A stretch of 35,741 nucleotides of DNA, taken from positions 1 to 35,741 of the forward strand of contig JABDAV010000027.1 of assembly GCA_013289015.1 (NCBI GenBank). Direction: 5' to 3'. Position 1 is the first letter of the stretch. Each line of letters opens with the position of its first letter. The stretch is from Bacteroidota bacterium. Its GTDB lineage: Bacteria > Bacteroidota > Bacteroidia > Chitinophagales > Chitinophagaceae. Below are positions 15,122-23,110 of the stretch, in pieces. The notes below the pieces were generated by a model. The model saw only the letters and a program-made list of their open reading frames with translations. It made no database searches and was not told the origin of the DNA. A program made the translations under genes and the position numbers.

Positions 15122-16318
15122 ATGGTAACGGCGTTACGTAAAAAGTTTAATGCTGCATTCACACCGGAAAAATATAATGCTTACCTCGAAGAAATGCATG
15201 CATTGCACCCGGGAGGAATAGAATTCAGGCTTGCAGAAACCCCTATATTTGTTGACAAAAATTTTAAAGAAAAAATTTTATCTGCCTGCGAGAGCATTGT
15301 AAATGTGATCGTACAACCGGGTTTTAAAGAACTTACTGCCGATGCAGTTCCGCATGATCTAAAGGTACCCGGTGAAAACGATCATTCGCATTTTATTGCT
15401 TTTGATTTCGGGATTTGTGAAAATGCAAATGGAGAACTTGAGCCGCAGTTAATAGAAATGCAGGGCTTTCCAACATTATTTGCTTACCAGGTTTTTGATG
15501 ATGAGGTAACACGCAGCCAGTTCGACATTCCTTCAAACTACGATTCTTATTTGAGTGGATACACAAAAGAATCTTACATACAGTTATTGAAAGAAATAAT
15601 TATTGCTGATCATGCTTCTGAAAATGTGATATTGCTTGAGCTTTTTCCGCACGAACAAAAAACAAAAATTGATTTTTATTGCACACAGGATTATTTGAAT
15701 ATTCCTATTGTTTGTTTAACAGAACTGGTGAAAGAAGGTAAAAAATTATTTTATGTGCAGGATGGAAAGAAAACCGAAGTAAAGCGTATTTATAACCGCA
15801 TCATCTTTGATGACCTGCAACAACAATCGCCGGAAGTGCAGGAAAAAGGAAAAATATTGTTTGAAGAATCAGATGTTGAATGGGCGCCGCATCCGAACTG
15901 GTTTTACCGCATCAGCAAATACACATTGCCATTCATTAAACATCCGTATGTTCCCGAAACAAATTTTTTAAGCGATGTAAAAATTATTCCTGCCGATCTT
16001 GAAAATTATGTGTTGAAACCATTGTTCTCTTTTGCCGGGCAGGGTGTTGTAATTGATGTAACAAAAAAAGATATCGATGATGTGAAAGATCCGCACAACT
16101 GGATACTGCAACGTAAGGTGAAATATGCAGATGTAATTGTTACGCCCGATGAAAATGCAAAAGCGGAAATAAGGATTTTTTATTTCTGGAAAGATGGTGA
16201 AGCAAGGCCTGTTGCCACGCAAAACCTGGCGCGCATCAGCAAGGGAAAAATGATTGGCGTACGATATAATAAAGACCGTGAATGGGTTGGTGGCAGCATG
16301 GTGTTTTTTGAAAAATGA
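15122..16318 (+). CDS. unknown protein with ATP-grasp-like C-terminal region
   Basis: A 398 aa soluble protein with no signal peptide. I cannot name a family with confidence. The C-terminal third resembles an ATP-grasp nucleotide site: VLKPLFSFAGQGVVIDV (297-313) looks like the Lys-plus-glycine-rich loop, WILQRKV (327-333) like the adenine-side strand, and AEIRIFYFW (348-356) like the strand carrying metal-binding acidic residues. The N-terminal half contains FDFGICEN and QLIEMQGFPTLFAYQ, reminiscent of substrate-side segments of glutathionylspermidine-synthase-type or circularly permuted ATP-grasp proteins. If correct, it would be an ATP-dependent carboxylate-amine ligase. The gene lies between an exported protein and PlsC, and nothing nearby reveals a substrate. 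Confidence 0.6.
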   Translation: MVTALRKKFNAAFTPEKYNAYLEEMHALHPGGIEFRLAETPIFVDKNFKEKILSACESIVNVIVQPGFKELTADAVPHDLKVPGENDHSHFIAFDFGICENANGELEPQLIEMQGFPTLFAYQVFDDEVTRSQFDIPSNYDSYLSGYTKESYIQLLKEIIIADHASENVILLELFPHEQKTKIDFYCTQDYLNIPIVCLTELVKEGKKLFYVQDGKKTEVKRIYNRIIFDDLQQQSPEVQEKGKILFEESDVEWAPHPNWFYRISKYTLPFIKHPYVPETNFLSDVKIIPADLENYVLKPLFSFAGQGVVIDVTKKDIDDVKDPHNWILQRKVKYADVIVTPDENAKAEIRIFYFWKDGEARPVATQNLARISKGKMIGVRYNKDREWVGGSMVFFEK

Positions 16319-16383
16319 TAACCAGTAATTATCAGAATAAATATTCAATACGCAATAATCAATTTGCGACATAACTAATAAAT

Positions 16384-16421
16384 GAATATTGAATGTTGAA
16401 TATTGAATGTTGAATATTGAT
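16384..16421. repeat. tandem 14-bp repeats (GAATATTGAATGTT)
   Basis: Two exact copies of GAATATTGAATGTT (16384-16397, 16398-16411) are followed by a partial third copy. They sit in the 137-bp gap before plsC. An upstream AATATTCAATA-like stretch (about 16339-16351) is partly complementary, so a weak stem could form. The units have no spacers, so this is not a CRISPR. Confidence 0.7.
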
Positions 16422-16455
16422 GATTAAGAAAAGATAGAAATACGCAGAAAGTTAG

Positions 16456-17190
16456 ATGAACATCTTTAAAGAAATATTTGCACGCATCTGGGCAACATGG
16501 GCTTTACTGCTTTTTGTTGCCACCATGTTGATCGCTTATATATTTTATTCCCCCTGTCATCTTTTAATAGAGCCACAAAAAGCAAGGTGGCACAGGCATG
16601 TGTCAAGAGTATGGATGTTTATTTATCTTAATCTCATCGGCTGCCCGCTTAAAGTAAAAAACGCAAAATATTTTAATGGTTTAGGCGCGTGTATAATTGT
16701 TTCAAATCATAACAGCTTAATGGATGTTCCTGTAACAACACCGTTCATGCCGCGTGCCAATAAAACCATCGCTAAAAAAAGTTTTGCATCCATTCCAATC
16801 TTTGGATGGATTTATAGTTTCGGAAGTGTGTTGGTTGACAGAAACAGTGATGCAAGCCGCCGCAAAAGTTATGAAGACATGAAAAAAGTTTTGCAAACCG
16901 GATTGGATATGGTTATCTATCCGGAAGGAACGCGTAACCGCACTGATAAACCTCTGAAGGATTTTTATGATGGCGCATTTCGTCTTGCTGTGGATACAAA
17001 AAGACCTGTGATACCAACGGTTGTTTTCAATACAAAAAAAGTTTTGCCGGTACATAAAACTTTTTACATGCTGCCACATACTTTGGAAATGCATTTTTTA
17101 CCCGCAGTAGACAGTAATAATCTTTCTTCAAAAGAATTGAGAGAAAAAGTCTTTAAAATAATGTGGGATTATTATGAAGCGAATGCATGA
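16456..17190 (+). CDS. plsC: 1-acyl-sn-glycerol-3-phosphate acyltransferase (PlsC family)
   Basis: A 244 aa inner-membrane-associated acyltransferase. A hydrophobic helix (about 12-31) precedes the catalytic HX4D motif, H85-N-S-L-M-D90 in VSNHNSLMDVPV. The substrate motif YPEGTRNRT follows at 155-163, and a later VIPTVVFNTKKV matches block IV. The enzyme adds the second acyl chain to lysophosphatidate in phospholipid synthesis. Other family members acylate ornithine lipids or similar acceptors, so the acceptor is an inference. It is followed by a 78-bp gap and then the DRHyd-TPR-S gene on the same strand. Confidence 0.9.
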   Translation: MNIFKEIFARIWATWALLLFVATMLIAYIFYSPCHLLIEPQKARWHRHVSRVWMFIYLNLIGCPLKVKNAKYFNGLGACIIVSNHNSLMDVPVTTPFMPRANKTIAKKSFASIPIFGWIYSFGSVLVDRNSDASRRKSYEDMKKVLQTGLDMVIYPEGTRNRTDKPLKDFYDGAFRLAVDTKRPVIPTVVFNTKKVLPVHKTFYMLPHTLEMHFLPAVDSNNLSSKELREKVFKIMWDYYEANA

Positions 17191-17268
17191 TGGTTAAATA
17201 TGAATACGAGTCATCTCATTTGCTTTTTTAATTACTTTTAAAATCTTATTACAATTTAACCGGTGTAA

Positions 17269-18624
17269 ATGGCTGATGCTACTACTGACCAAAAAAATAC
17301 GTTGCGGCCTATTTGTTTTATGATCATGCCTTATGGAAAAAAACAAACCATGAGCGATAAAGGTCCTGCCACTATTGATTACAATGCACTTTGGGATAAA
17401 GCGCTGTATTCTTTCATTGAAGAAGATCTCGATTATCATGCGATACGTGCCGATCAGGATATGAGTGCGCTCATCATAAAAGAAATGATCGAAAGGCTTG
17501 CCTTATCTGATCTTGTTATTGCTGATGTTTCAACACCCAATACGAATGTGTATTATGAAATTGGAGTGCGTCATGCTGCGCAGCGTACAGGTTGCGTAAT
17601 GATATCTGCTACCTGGGCGCAACAAACATTTGATATAACGCAAATGCGGCAGGTGCGCTACCCGTTGCCTGAAGGTGAAATAACGGATGATACAGCCCAG
17701 GCAGTACGTGATGCGCTGAATAGATCTGTAAAAGGATTGATCGATGGAACTTCCCCCGTATTTGACAGTATTACCGGTTATCCTGGTAAGCCTGATGAAT
17801 CGCTTGTTTCTTCCATGAGAGGACAATTATTGCAGCTTTCACAATTCACTGCAGATGCGCGCGTGGCGCGCATGCAGCCAAAAGATAAAAGAGAAGTGGC
17901 ATTGAATGCATTGATAGATAAATACAAATCCATCATTCCTAAATTACCTGGCGTTGCAGTTGAAATATTGACATCATTAAGAGATTGCGCTCAATGGCAA
18001 AGCGTAATTGATTATGTGAATAATTTAAGCGGAGTAACAAAAAATTTACCGGTGGTGCAGGAGATATACAATCTTGCTATTTCGAAAACAGGTAAACATA
18101 TTGAAGCCATTGCAGCTTTGCAGGAACTAATGAAATTAAATGGAGAAACTTCTGAACGCTGGGGTTTGATTGGCGGCCGGTATAAGAAGTTGTACGATGA
18201 AACAAAAGACCCAAGATATTTATCTGCATCAATTACTGCATATGATACCGGTATGCGAAAAGACCTGAACGATTATTTTCCTTCAAATAACCTGCCATTA
18301 TTATACAGAACACGCGGAAGAAAAGGTGATGAAGACAATGCAAACATTGCTGCTACTGTTGCATTGATGGCTTGTGAAAGATCGAGAACGAACAATCCAT
18401 CTGATCCGTGGGCAGTACCAACTTTAACGGTTATGGCTTTTGCTTCAGGCAATGCTGATAAAGCAGAAGACCTGTATAATGAAATGGCAGATAACGGAAC
18501 AGAACCATTCAATCTTCAGTCAACAATACCTGAGCTTCAACGGGCTATTGATTTAACCCGGGACAAAGATGTTGCTTCAAATCTTAATGCCATACTTGAT
18601 AAAATAAAAGCCCTGCAGGATTAA
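17269..18624 (+). CDS. ASK1-like scaffold: DRHyd/TIR-like domain plus DUF4071 (TPR-S)
   Basis: A 451 aa soluble protein with two parts. Residues about 14-165 form a Rossmannoid of the nucleoside-deoxyribosyltransferase/TIR-like kind. It shows ICFMIMPYGKK (15-25), LALSDLVIADVSTPNTN (77-93) and VYYEIGVRHAA (94-104), in which E97 is the expected catalytic or base-contacting acid. Residues about 200-445 are helical and match DUF4071 (PF13281, MAP3K TRAFs-binding). Its landmarks are RWGLIGGRYKKLYDE (297-311), the tripeptide 'NLP' in YFPSNNLPLLYRTRG (336-350) and helical repeats ending KAEDLYNEMA. Animal ASK kinases carry a DRHyd-like domain followed by the same scaffold. In bacteria this scaffold (TPR-S) has been proposed to sense NAD+-derived nucleotides made by TIR partners. 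A TIR gene follows 4 bp after the stop. Confidence 0.82.
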   Translation: MADATTDQKNTLRPICFMIMPYGKKQTMSDKGPATIDYNALWDKALYSFIEEDLDYHAIRADQDMSALIIKEMIERLALSDLVIADVSTPNTNVYYEIGVRHAAQRTGCVMISATWAQQTFDITQMRQVRYPLPEGEITDDTAQAVRDALNRSVKGLIDGTSPVFDSITGYPGKPDESLVSSMRGQLLQLSQFTADARVARMQPKDKREVALNALIDKYKSIIPKLPGVAVEILTSLRDCAQWQSVIDYVNNLSGVTKNLPVVQEIYNLAISKTGKHIEAIAALQELMKLNGETSERWGLIGGRYKKLYDETKDPRYLSASITAYDTGMRKDLNDYFPSNNLPLLYRTRGRKGDEDNANIAATVALMACERSRTNNPSDPWAVPTLTVMAFASGNADKAEDLYNEMADNGTEPFNLQSTIPELQRAIDLTRDKDVASNLNAILDKIKALQD

Positions 18625-18628
18625 GTAT

Positions 18629-19249
18629 ATGCCTGAGTTTATTTACAATGCTGATGATCAGGATTATTTTAACCGCTTTCCTGAGAACGCAAGAGGATAT
18701 GGTTTATGGCGCAGGTTGGTTGGTGAACCTGTTATTGAAAATCTTAAAGCGCTGCAGGATCTTGTAAGAGTTTCGCCTGCACCTGCTTGTCCTTGTTTGT
18801 TTGTATCACACAGGCAGGCGGACAGGGATAATGCTTTAAACATGGCATATCTTGCTTATCAGAATGGGTTTCAATATTGGGTTGATGTACTCGATCCTTA
18901 CCTGCAAACCGCAGGCATTGCCGCAAACGCAATACTAACTGCCGGTATTATTGAAATGGCTTTGTTAAACTGCACACATGTTGTTGCATTAATGACATTA
19001 AATACGCCGGGTTCTGCATGGGTGCCTTATGAATATGGCCGGCTTGCTGAATATCCCGCAATCACTAACAATGCGGTTGCATGGAGGCATCCGGATTTTC
19101 CGCCAAACAATATTCCTGAATATATGTTGCTGAGAAATGTTTATGAAACAAGCGATGTTGCTGCATGGCTTATGAATGAATACAAGCCTTACAACTGCAA
19201 TCCGAAATGGATAGGAGCGTCAAATCCATTTCCTTCTCCTTTGCCATAG
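18629..19249 (+). CDS. TIR-domain protein
   Basis: A 206 aa soluble protein. Residues about 53-160 form a TIR fold: the first strand is CPCLFVSHRQADRD (54-67, with the FVSH motif). YQNGFQYWVD (77-86) fits the second strand. NCTHVVALMT (114-123) fits the fourth strand. GSAWVPYEYGRLAE (128-141) holds the putative catalytic glutamate E135, matching the 'S.WV.YE.' pattern of NAD+-cleaving TIR proteins. The N-terminal 50 residues and C-terminal 45 residues are unassigned. It has no signal peptide and no transmembrane segment. It begins 4 bp after the DUF4071 scaffold gene, so the two are almost certainly co-translated. NADase or ADP-ribose-nucleotide synthase activity is inferred from the fold and the Glu, not shown. 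Another possibility is a non-enzymatic adaptor TIR. Confidence 0.8.
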   Translation: MPEFIYNADDQDYFNRFPENARGYGLWRRLVGEPVIENLKALQDLVRVSPAPACPCLFVSHRQADRDNALNMAYLAYQNGFQYWVDVLDPYLQTAGIAANAILTAGIIEMALLNCTHVVALMTLNTPGSAWVPYEYGRLAEYPAITNNAVAWRHPDFPPNNIPEYMLLRNVYETSDVAAWLMNEYKPYNCNPKWIGASNPFPSPLP

Positions 19250-19268
19250 AATGATCTTATGTTTTACA

Positions 19269-19685
19269 TCAATGCGCAACCGGGCGCTCGCTTACTATTT
19301 TATCAACTACAAAAGTGCTAAACCCTCTCCATGGCAATGGATGTTTATATTCTTTATAATGAAGATCGTAATAGTTGCCGCTGTTGTTCATTAAGTAATT
19401 GGCGAGGCTGTCATCGGCGATTGAAAATTCAAATTCATAAGATTGAATTGAGCCTGCTGTCTGCGTGCGAAAACCGCTTTGTATAAGCTTGCCTTCATAG
19501 GTTTTAAAAATATTCCCTTTCTTCACTACATAATTAAGCTGGCCCGATTTTACACCTTCGCCAAAAACAAAAAGATAATTCCACCAAAAAAGAAAAATGC
19601 CAATCATAATAATGAGTAACAATAGAATTCTCAGGAATTTTTTAAATCCTGATCTGCGCGGAATATTTGCTGTTTCCGTTGACAT
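19269..19685 (-). CDS. small single-pass membrane protein of unknown function
   Basis: A 138 aa protein with a basic cytoplasmic start (RRSGFKKFLR). One membrane helix lies at about residues 18-42 (ILLLLIIMIGIFLFWWNYLF). An outside domain contains FGEGVKSGQLNYVVKKGNIFKTYEGKLIQSGF, followed by a strand-rich region. The 'G...G.L......G..FKTYEG.L' pattern recurs in a Bacteroidota family that I recall but whose function I do not know. It converges on the TIR gene with a 19-bp gap between stops and is unlikely to belong to that cassette because it is on the opposite strand. Confidence 0.75.
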   Translation of the reverse strand: MSTETANIPRRSGFKKFLRILLLLIIMIGIFLFWWNYLFVFGEGVKSGQLNYVVKKGNIFKTYEGKLIQSGFRTQTAGSIQSYEFEFSIADDSLANYLMNNSGNYYDLHYKEYKHPLPWRGFSTFVVDKIVSERPVAH

Positions 19686-19836
19686 AGTTTTTTAATTAAT
19701 GGTTTAATGCAAAGAACTATGAAGATATTTCAAAATTGTTTAACCCATAAAAAGAGTGAAATTATTTTAATAATAACCGTTCGTAAACAACCCTCTTTTT
19801 GTCGCTTTGATCATGCAGTTATATTTTATTGTTGAT

Positions 19837-19844
19837 TAAGTTTG
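19837..19844 (+). promoter_or_regulatory. candidate -7 box TAAGTTTG
   Basis: A perfect TAnnTTTG match ends 18 bp before the ATG at 19863. It overlaps a TTG at 19842, which makes the ATG at 19863 the better start for the DUF1801 gene. No good -33 partner is seen at 19-21 bp. Confidence 0.45.
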
Positions 19845-19862
19845 GCGGGTAAATCTAACGCT

Positions 19863-20267
19863 ATGCAAATAAAGCCGGGAATAAAATTTAAAGATGCAGA
19901 CAGCTACATTGCAGTTTTTCCCGAAAACACACAAAAGATGTTACAGCAATTAAGAAGCATCATTAAAAAGGCCGCGCCTGCGTCAGCAGAAGTTATCAGT
20001 TATAACATGCCTGCATATAAGTTAAATGGCATACTTGTTTATTTCGCCGGCTATGAAAATCATATTGGGTTTTATCCAACTTCATTGCCCATACAGGTGT
20101 TTAAAGAAAAGCTTACTGCATATAAAACTTCCAAAGGAGCCATACAGTTTTCGTTAGATGAGCAATTACCGGCGGATCTTATAAAACGTATCGTTAAGTT
20201 TAGGATAGAACAAACGCAGCAAAGGCTCAAAAAGAATGTTGTTAAGAAAACATTCAAAATGCAGTGA
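19863..20267 (+). CDS. DUF1801 (YdhG-like) domain protein
   Basis: A 134 aa protein with one YdhG/DUF1801 domain spanning nearly its whole length. The pattern is FKDADSYIAVFPENTQKMLQQLRSII, then 'ASAEVISYNMPAYKLNG.LVYFAGYENHIGFYP' and a final 'K...K.SKGAIQFSLDEQLPADLIKRIVKFR'. This is the full family signature including the IsxxMPxf core. The fold resembles frataxin or iron chaperones, and B. subtilis YdhG (Fra) has been linked to iron delivery. That role is not tested here. The frame is open from a TTG at 19842, but the promoter box there favours the ATG. The proline dehydrogenase gene begins about 100 bp later. Confidence 0.85.
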   Translation: MQIKPGIKFKDADSYIAVFPENTQKMLQQLRSIIKKAAPASAEVISYNMPAYKLNGILVYFAGYENHIGFYPTSLPIQVFKEKLTAYKTSKGAIQFSLDEQLPADLIKRIVKFRIEQTQQRLKKNVVKKTFKMQ

Positions 20268-20365
20268 GATCGTTTCAACTATTGCAATTAACATATGTTG
20301 TTTATCTTATAATTTTTTACTTAGTATTTACTTGCCGATATTCGCAGTTAGAATTACACCGTTTT

Positions 20366-21595
20366 ATGCGTCTTTCTTTCAATAATACAGAAACAGCCTT
20401 TGCCTATAAAACAAACAAAGAACTCCAGGCCGGCCGCTTTCTTTTTGGTACAATGAATTATGCGTGGTTCGCTGCAATAGGCGTACGACTAACTCCTTTT
20501 TTAATGAAGACAGGCTTGCCGGTTCATGGCATGATTCGCCAAACAATATTTAAGCAGTTTGTTGGCGGAGAAACACTTGAACAAACGGCAAAAGTTGCAA
20601 AAAAACTAGGCGATTATAATGTGCAGGTTATATTGGATTACGGCGTTGAGGCAAAAGAGGGAGAAGAAAATTTTGATAAAGCGAGAGATCAGTTTATACG
20701 CGTGATAGAGTATGCTGCAACTCAGCCCAACATTCCTTATATAAGCGTAAAAATAACAGGTATAGCAAGGTTTGGATTGCTTAAAACATTGAACTCGGCT
20801 CCTCGGCTGCGCAGTGGCGTGCACGACCATGAAGAAGAAGATGCAGAATGGGAAAGAGTGCGCGAACGCATGTATGATATTTGTGAAGTAGCAGCTGAAA
20901 AAAATATCGGTGTTTTAATTGATGCGGAAGAAAGCTGGATCCAGGATCCAATAGACCGACTTTCTATTGAAATGATGACAATATTCAATAAGGAAAAATG
21001 CATTGTTTATAATACTATACAGCTTTACCGGCACGATCGTATGAACTTTCTGCGCATGTATCACAGTATTGCACGGCAAAGAGGATTTATTCTTGGTGTT
21101 AAGATCGTTCGCGGCGCTTACATGGAAAAAGAAAGGACCAGAGCTGAACAAAAAGGATATCCTTCACCCATACAACAGGATAAATCTTTTACTGACGGTG
21201 ATTTTAATTCAGGCGTTGAATATTGCATCAACAACATAGATGAAATTGCTACAGTTATTGCTTCACACAATGAGTACAGCAACCTGCGTGCTGCAGAACT
21301 GCTGGATGCAAAAGGCATTTCCCACGATCATCCACATATACATTTCTCACAGTTATATGGTATGAGTGATAATATTACTTTTAACCTGGCAAAAGCGGGT
21401 TATTCAGTAAGCAAGTACCTGCCATTTGGCCCGATACGCGATGTAATACCTTATCTCATGCGCCGTGCCCAGGAAAACAGCAGCATCAACGGACAAACCA
21501 GCCGTGAGCTTTTGCTTATTAAAAGCGAATTGAAACGCAGGATAAAAGTGGCTAAAGCAGCCAAATCAAAAAACGTCAGCTTAAGCAGTTCTTAA
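20366..21595 (+). CDS. proline dehydrogenase
   Basis: A 409 aa monofunctional FAD enzyme oxidising L-proline to pyrroline-5-carboxylate, with electrons passed to quinone. Conserved blocks are the beta/alpha barrel strands IPYISVKITG, NIGVLIDAEESWIQDPID, YNTIQLYRHD, GVKIVRGAYMEKER with the Lys/Arg pair near the flavin, ASHNEYS, HFSQLYGMSDN and YLPFGPIRDVIPYLMRRAQENSS. The last is the proline-binding 'Y.P.G....PYL.RR..EN' motif. The frame is open back to a GTG at 20264, which overlaps the DUF1801 gene by 4 bp. The ATG at 20366 is preferred because the intervening 34 residues resemble no ProDH N-terminus. The P5C dehydrogenase domain of PutA is absent, so that step must be encoded elsewhere. Confidence 0.93.
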   Translation: MRLSFNNTETAFAYKTNKELQAGRFLFGTMNYAWFAAIGVRLTPFLMKTGLPVHGMIRQTIFKQFVGGETLEQTAKVAKKLGDYNVQVILDYGVEAKEGEENFDKARDQFIRVIEYAATQPNIPYISVKITGIARFGLLKTLNSAPRLRSGVHDHEEEDAEWERVRERMYDICEVAAEKNIGVLIDAEESWIQDPIDRLSIEMMTIFNKEKCIVYNTIQLYRHDRMNFLRMYHSIARQRGFILGVKIVRGAYMEKERTRAEQKGYPSPIQQDKSFTDGDFNSGVEYCINNIDEIATVIASHNEYSNLRAAELLDAKGISHDHPHIHFSQLYGMSDNITFNLAKAGYSVSKYLPFGPIRDVIPYLMRRAQENSSINGQTSRELLLIKSELKRRIKVAKAAKSKNVSLSSS

Positions 21596-21670
21596 CAATT
21601 TCACTTCATAATTGTAGCGTGTAATTGCCGTACTGCATTTATCTTCGCGCCCGAAAAGTTCTTACAAAGA

Positions 21671-22606
21671 ATGATCACGCGCAGAAATATCAGGGTTAAG
21701 GTAATGCAGGTTTTATACCAGGTAGAAAGTACCGAAACAATTGCAGATGTTGATGCAATTAAGATCCTGGTCAGCAGGTTAGATCAAACACCACGTCTTT
21801 TTACTTATCTTATTTATTTTCTTACGGAGGTTGCACGTTATGCAGAAAAGGATGCCAATCTTAAAGCTTCCAGACATCTTGCAACAGCAGAAAATAAAAA
21901 TATAAATACGAAGCTCGCCGGTAATACGGTTTTATGGTCAATACTCGAAAACCAGTCTTACCGCCAGGCGTTAAGTGCTTATAAGTTTGGTTTTGACAGT
22001 ACAAATGACATGGTGCGTGAAGTGTATGAAGCGCTGGTTACTACCGAAAAATATAAAGAATACATTCAACAAAAGAGCCGCGATCCCAAAAACGAAAAAG
22101 ATATATTGTGTTTTATTTTTTCTGATATTTTTCTGCCCAGTGAAAATTGCATGCTTCATATAGAAGAGAATTTTACCAATTGGGATGATGATGCAGAAAT
22201 TCTTGTTCCATTGATGAATGCAGTTTTGCAAAAGCCTGCCGCATTAAGCCTGCAGAATATGCCTGATGCCGAAAAAAAAATTTTTGCGAAAGAGTTGTTG
22301 CAAACTGTTATCAATAAACGGGATTACATCACAGAACTTATAAAAGCGCGGTTAAGGAACTGGGATCCGGAACGCATCGCAGTATTGGATATGATATTGA
22401 TGAAGATGGGTGTTTGTGAGTTCTTATACTTTCCAACCATTCCTCCTAAAGTAACCATTAACGAATATATTGATCTTGCCAAAGATTACAGCACCGAGCA
22501 AAGCGGGCATTTTGTTAATGGCATATTGGATGGCATTCATAAAGATCTTGTAGCAGAGAACAAGATCCTTAAAACAGATTTTAAATCAAAAAAAGCAAGA
22601 CTATAA
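21671..22606 (+). CDS. nusB: transcription antitermination factor NusB
   Basis: A 311 aa protein. The N-terminal signature is RRNIRVKVMQVLYQVE (residues 4-19). The C-terminal half holds the canonical NusB core: RNWDPERIAVLDMILMKMGVCEFLYFP, 'PPKVTINEYIDLAKDYSTEQSGHFVNGILDGI'. E. coli NusB is about 139 aa; the long insertion between the two halves is usual in Bacteroidota. NusB binds boxA RNA with NusE (S10) during rRNA antitermination. It is the first gene of the nusB-DUF1573-yajC cluster. A TTATCTTCG segment about 35 bp upstream resembles a -7 box with one mismatch. Confidence 0.95.
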   Translation: MITRRNIRVKVMQVLYQVESTETIADVDAIKILVSRLDQTPRLFTYLIYFLTEVARYAEKDANLKASRHLATAENKNINTKLAGNTVLWSILENQSYRQALSAYKFGFDSTNDMVREVYEALVTTEKYKEYIQQKSRDPKNEKDILCFIFSDIFLPSENCMLHIEENFTNWDDDAEILVPLMNAVLQKPAALSLQNMPDAEKKIFAKELLQTVINKRDYITELIKARLRNWDPERIAVLDMILMKMGVCEFLYFPTIPPKVTINEYIDLAKDYSTEQSGHFVNGILDGIHKDLVAENKILKTDFKSKKARL

Positions 22607-22623
22607 AACAATATTTTAGTGGT

Positions 22624-23076
22624 ATGAAAAAAATCTTTTTACTTGTTGGTATTTGCGCAATAGCAGTTGTTGCATGCAACAACACTGAAAGCAATACTGC
22701 TGATGTTGAATCTGTAATGAAAGATTCTTCAAAATTTACAACTATACAATGGATTGATACCTCCATAGATTTTGGTTCAAAAAAGATGGGTGATATGGTA
22801 AGCATTGTTTTTCGTTGTAAGAATACAGGTGATAAGCCGCTTTATTTATACCAGGTTCATCCCGGTTGCGGTTGCACAGTGGCTGATTACACAAAAACAC
22901 CTATCGCACCCGGCGCTATGGGACAAGTAAATGCACAGTTCGATACAAAAAAGAGCCATCCGGGCGAAGTGCATAAAACTATTTATGTTAGTGCCAACAA
23001 CAGTAACCCTGTAAACAATTACCTTAAATTTTCAGGTATGGTTTTACCGGCTGACTCAACGCAATCATCAAAATAA
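22624..23076 (+). CDS. DUF1573 lipoprotein
   Basis: A 150 aa lipoprotein. The signal sequence is MKKIFLLVGICAIAVVAC, with lipobox VVAC and lipidated Cys18. The mature part is one DUF1573 (ASH/MSP-like immunoglobulin-fold) domain: IDFGSKKMGDMVSIVFRCKNTGDKPL, then VHPGCGCTVADYTKTPIAPG with the conserved GCGC, and 'HKTIYVSANNSNP..YLKFSG'. It is anchored in a periplasmic membrane leaflet. Its position directly between nusB (17-bp gap) and yajC (34-bp gap) is conserved in the phylum, but its function is unknown. Confidence 0.9.
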   Translation: MKKIFLLVGICAIAVVACNNTESNTADVESVMKDSSKFTTIQWIDTSIDFGSKKMGDMVSIVFRCKNTGDKPLYLYQVHPGCGCTVADYTKTPIAPGAMGQVNAQFDTKKSHPGEVHKTIYVSANNSNPVNNYLKFSGMVLPADSTQSSK

Positions 23077-23110
23077 TAATCAAAACTTTTTATTAATTAA
23101 TAATTGAACA

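Noticed and set aside
16384-16421. CRISPR-like array
   Set aside because: The repeats are contiguous and 14 bp long, with no spacers and no cas genes.
19269-19685. Third member of the TIR/TPR-S cassette
   Set aside because: It is on the opposite strand with its own upstream region, and it resembles a common small membrane protein of the phylum, so it is more likely an unrelated neighbour.
20264-20365. Upstream GTG start for proline dehydrogenase
   Set aside because: The extra 34 residues are hydrophobic and unlike any ProDH N-terminus, and the frame overlaps the previous stop. The ATG at 20366 begins the conserved part.
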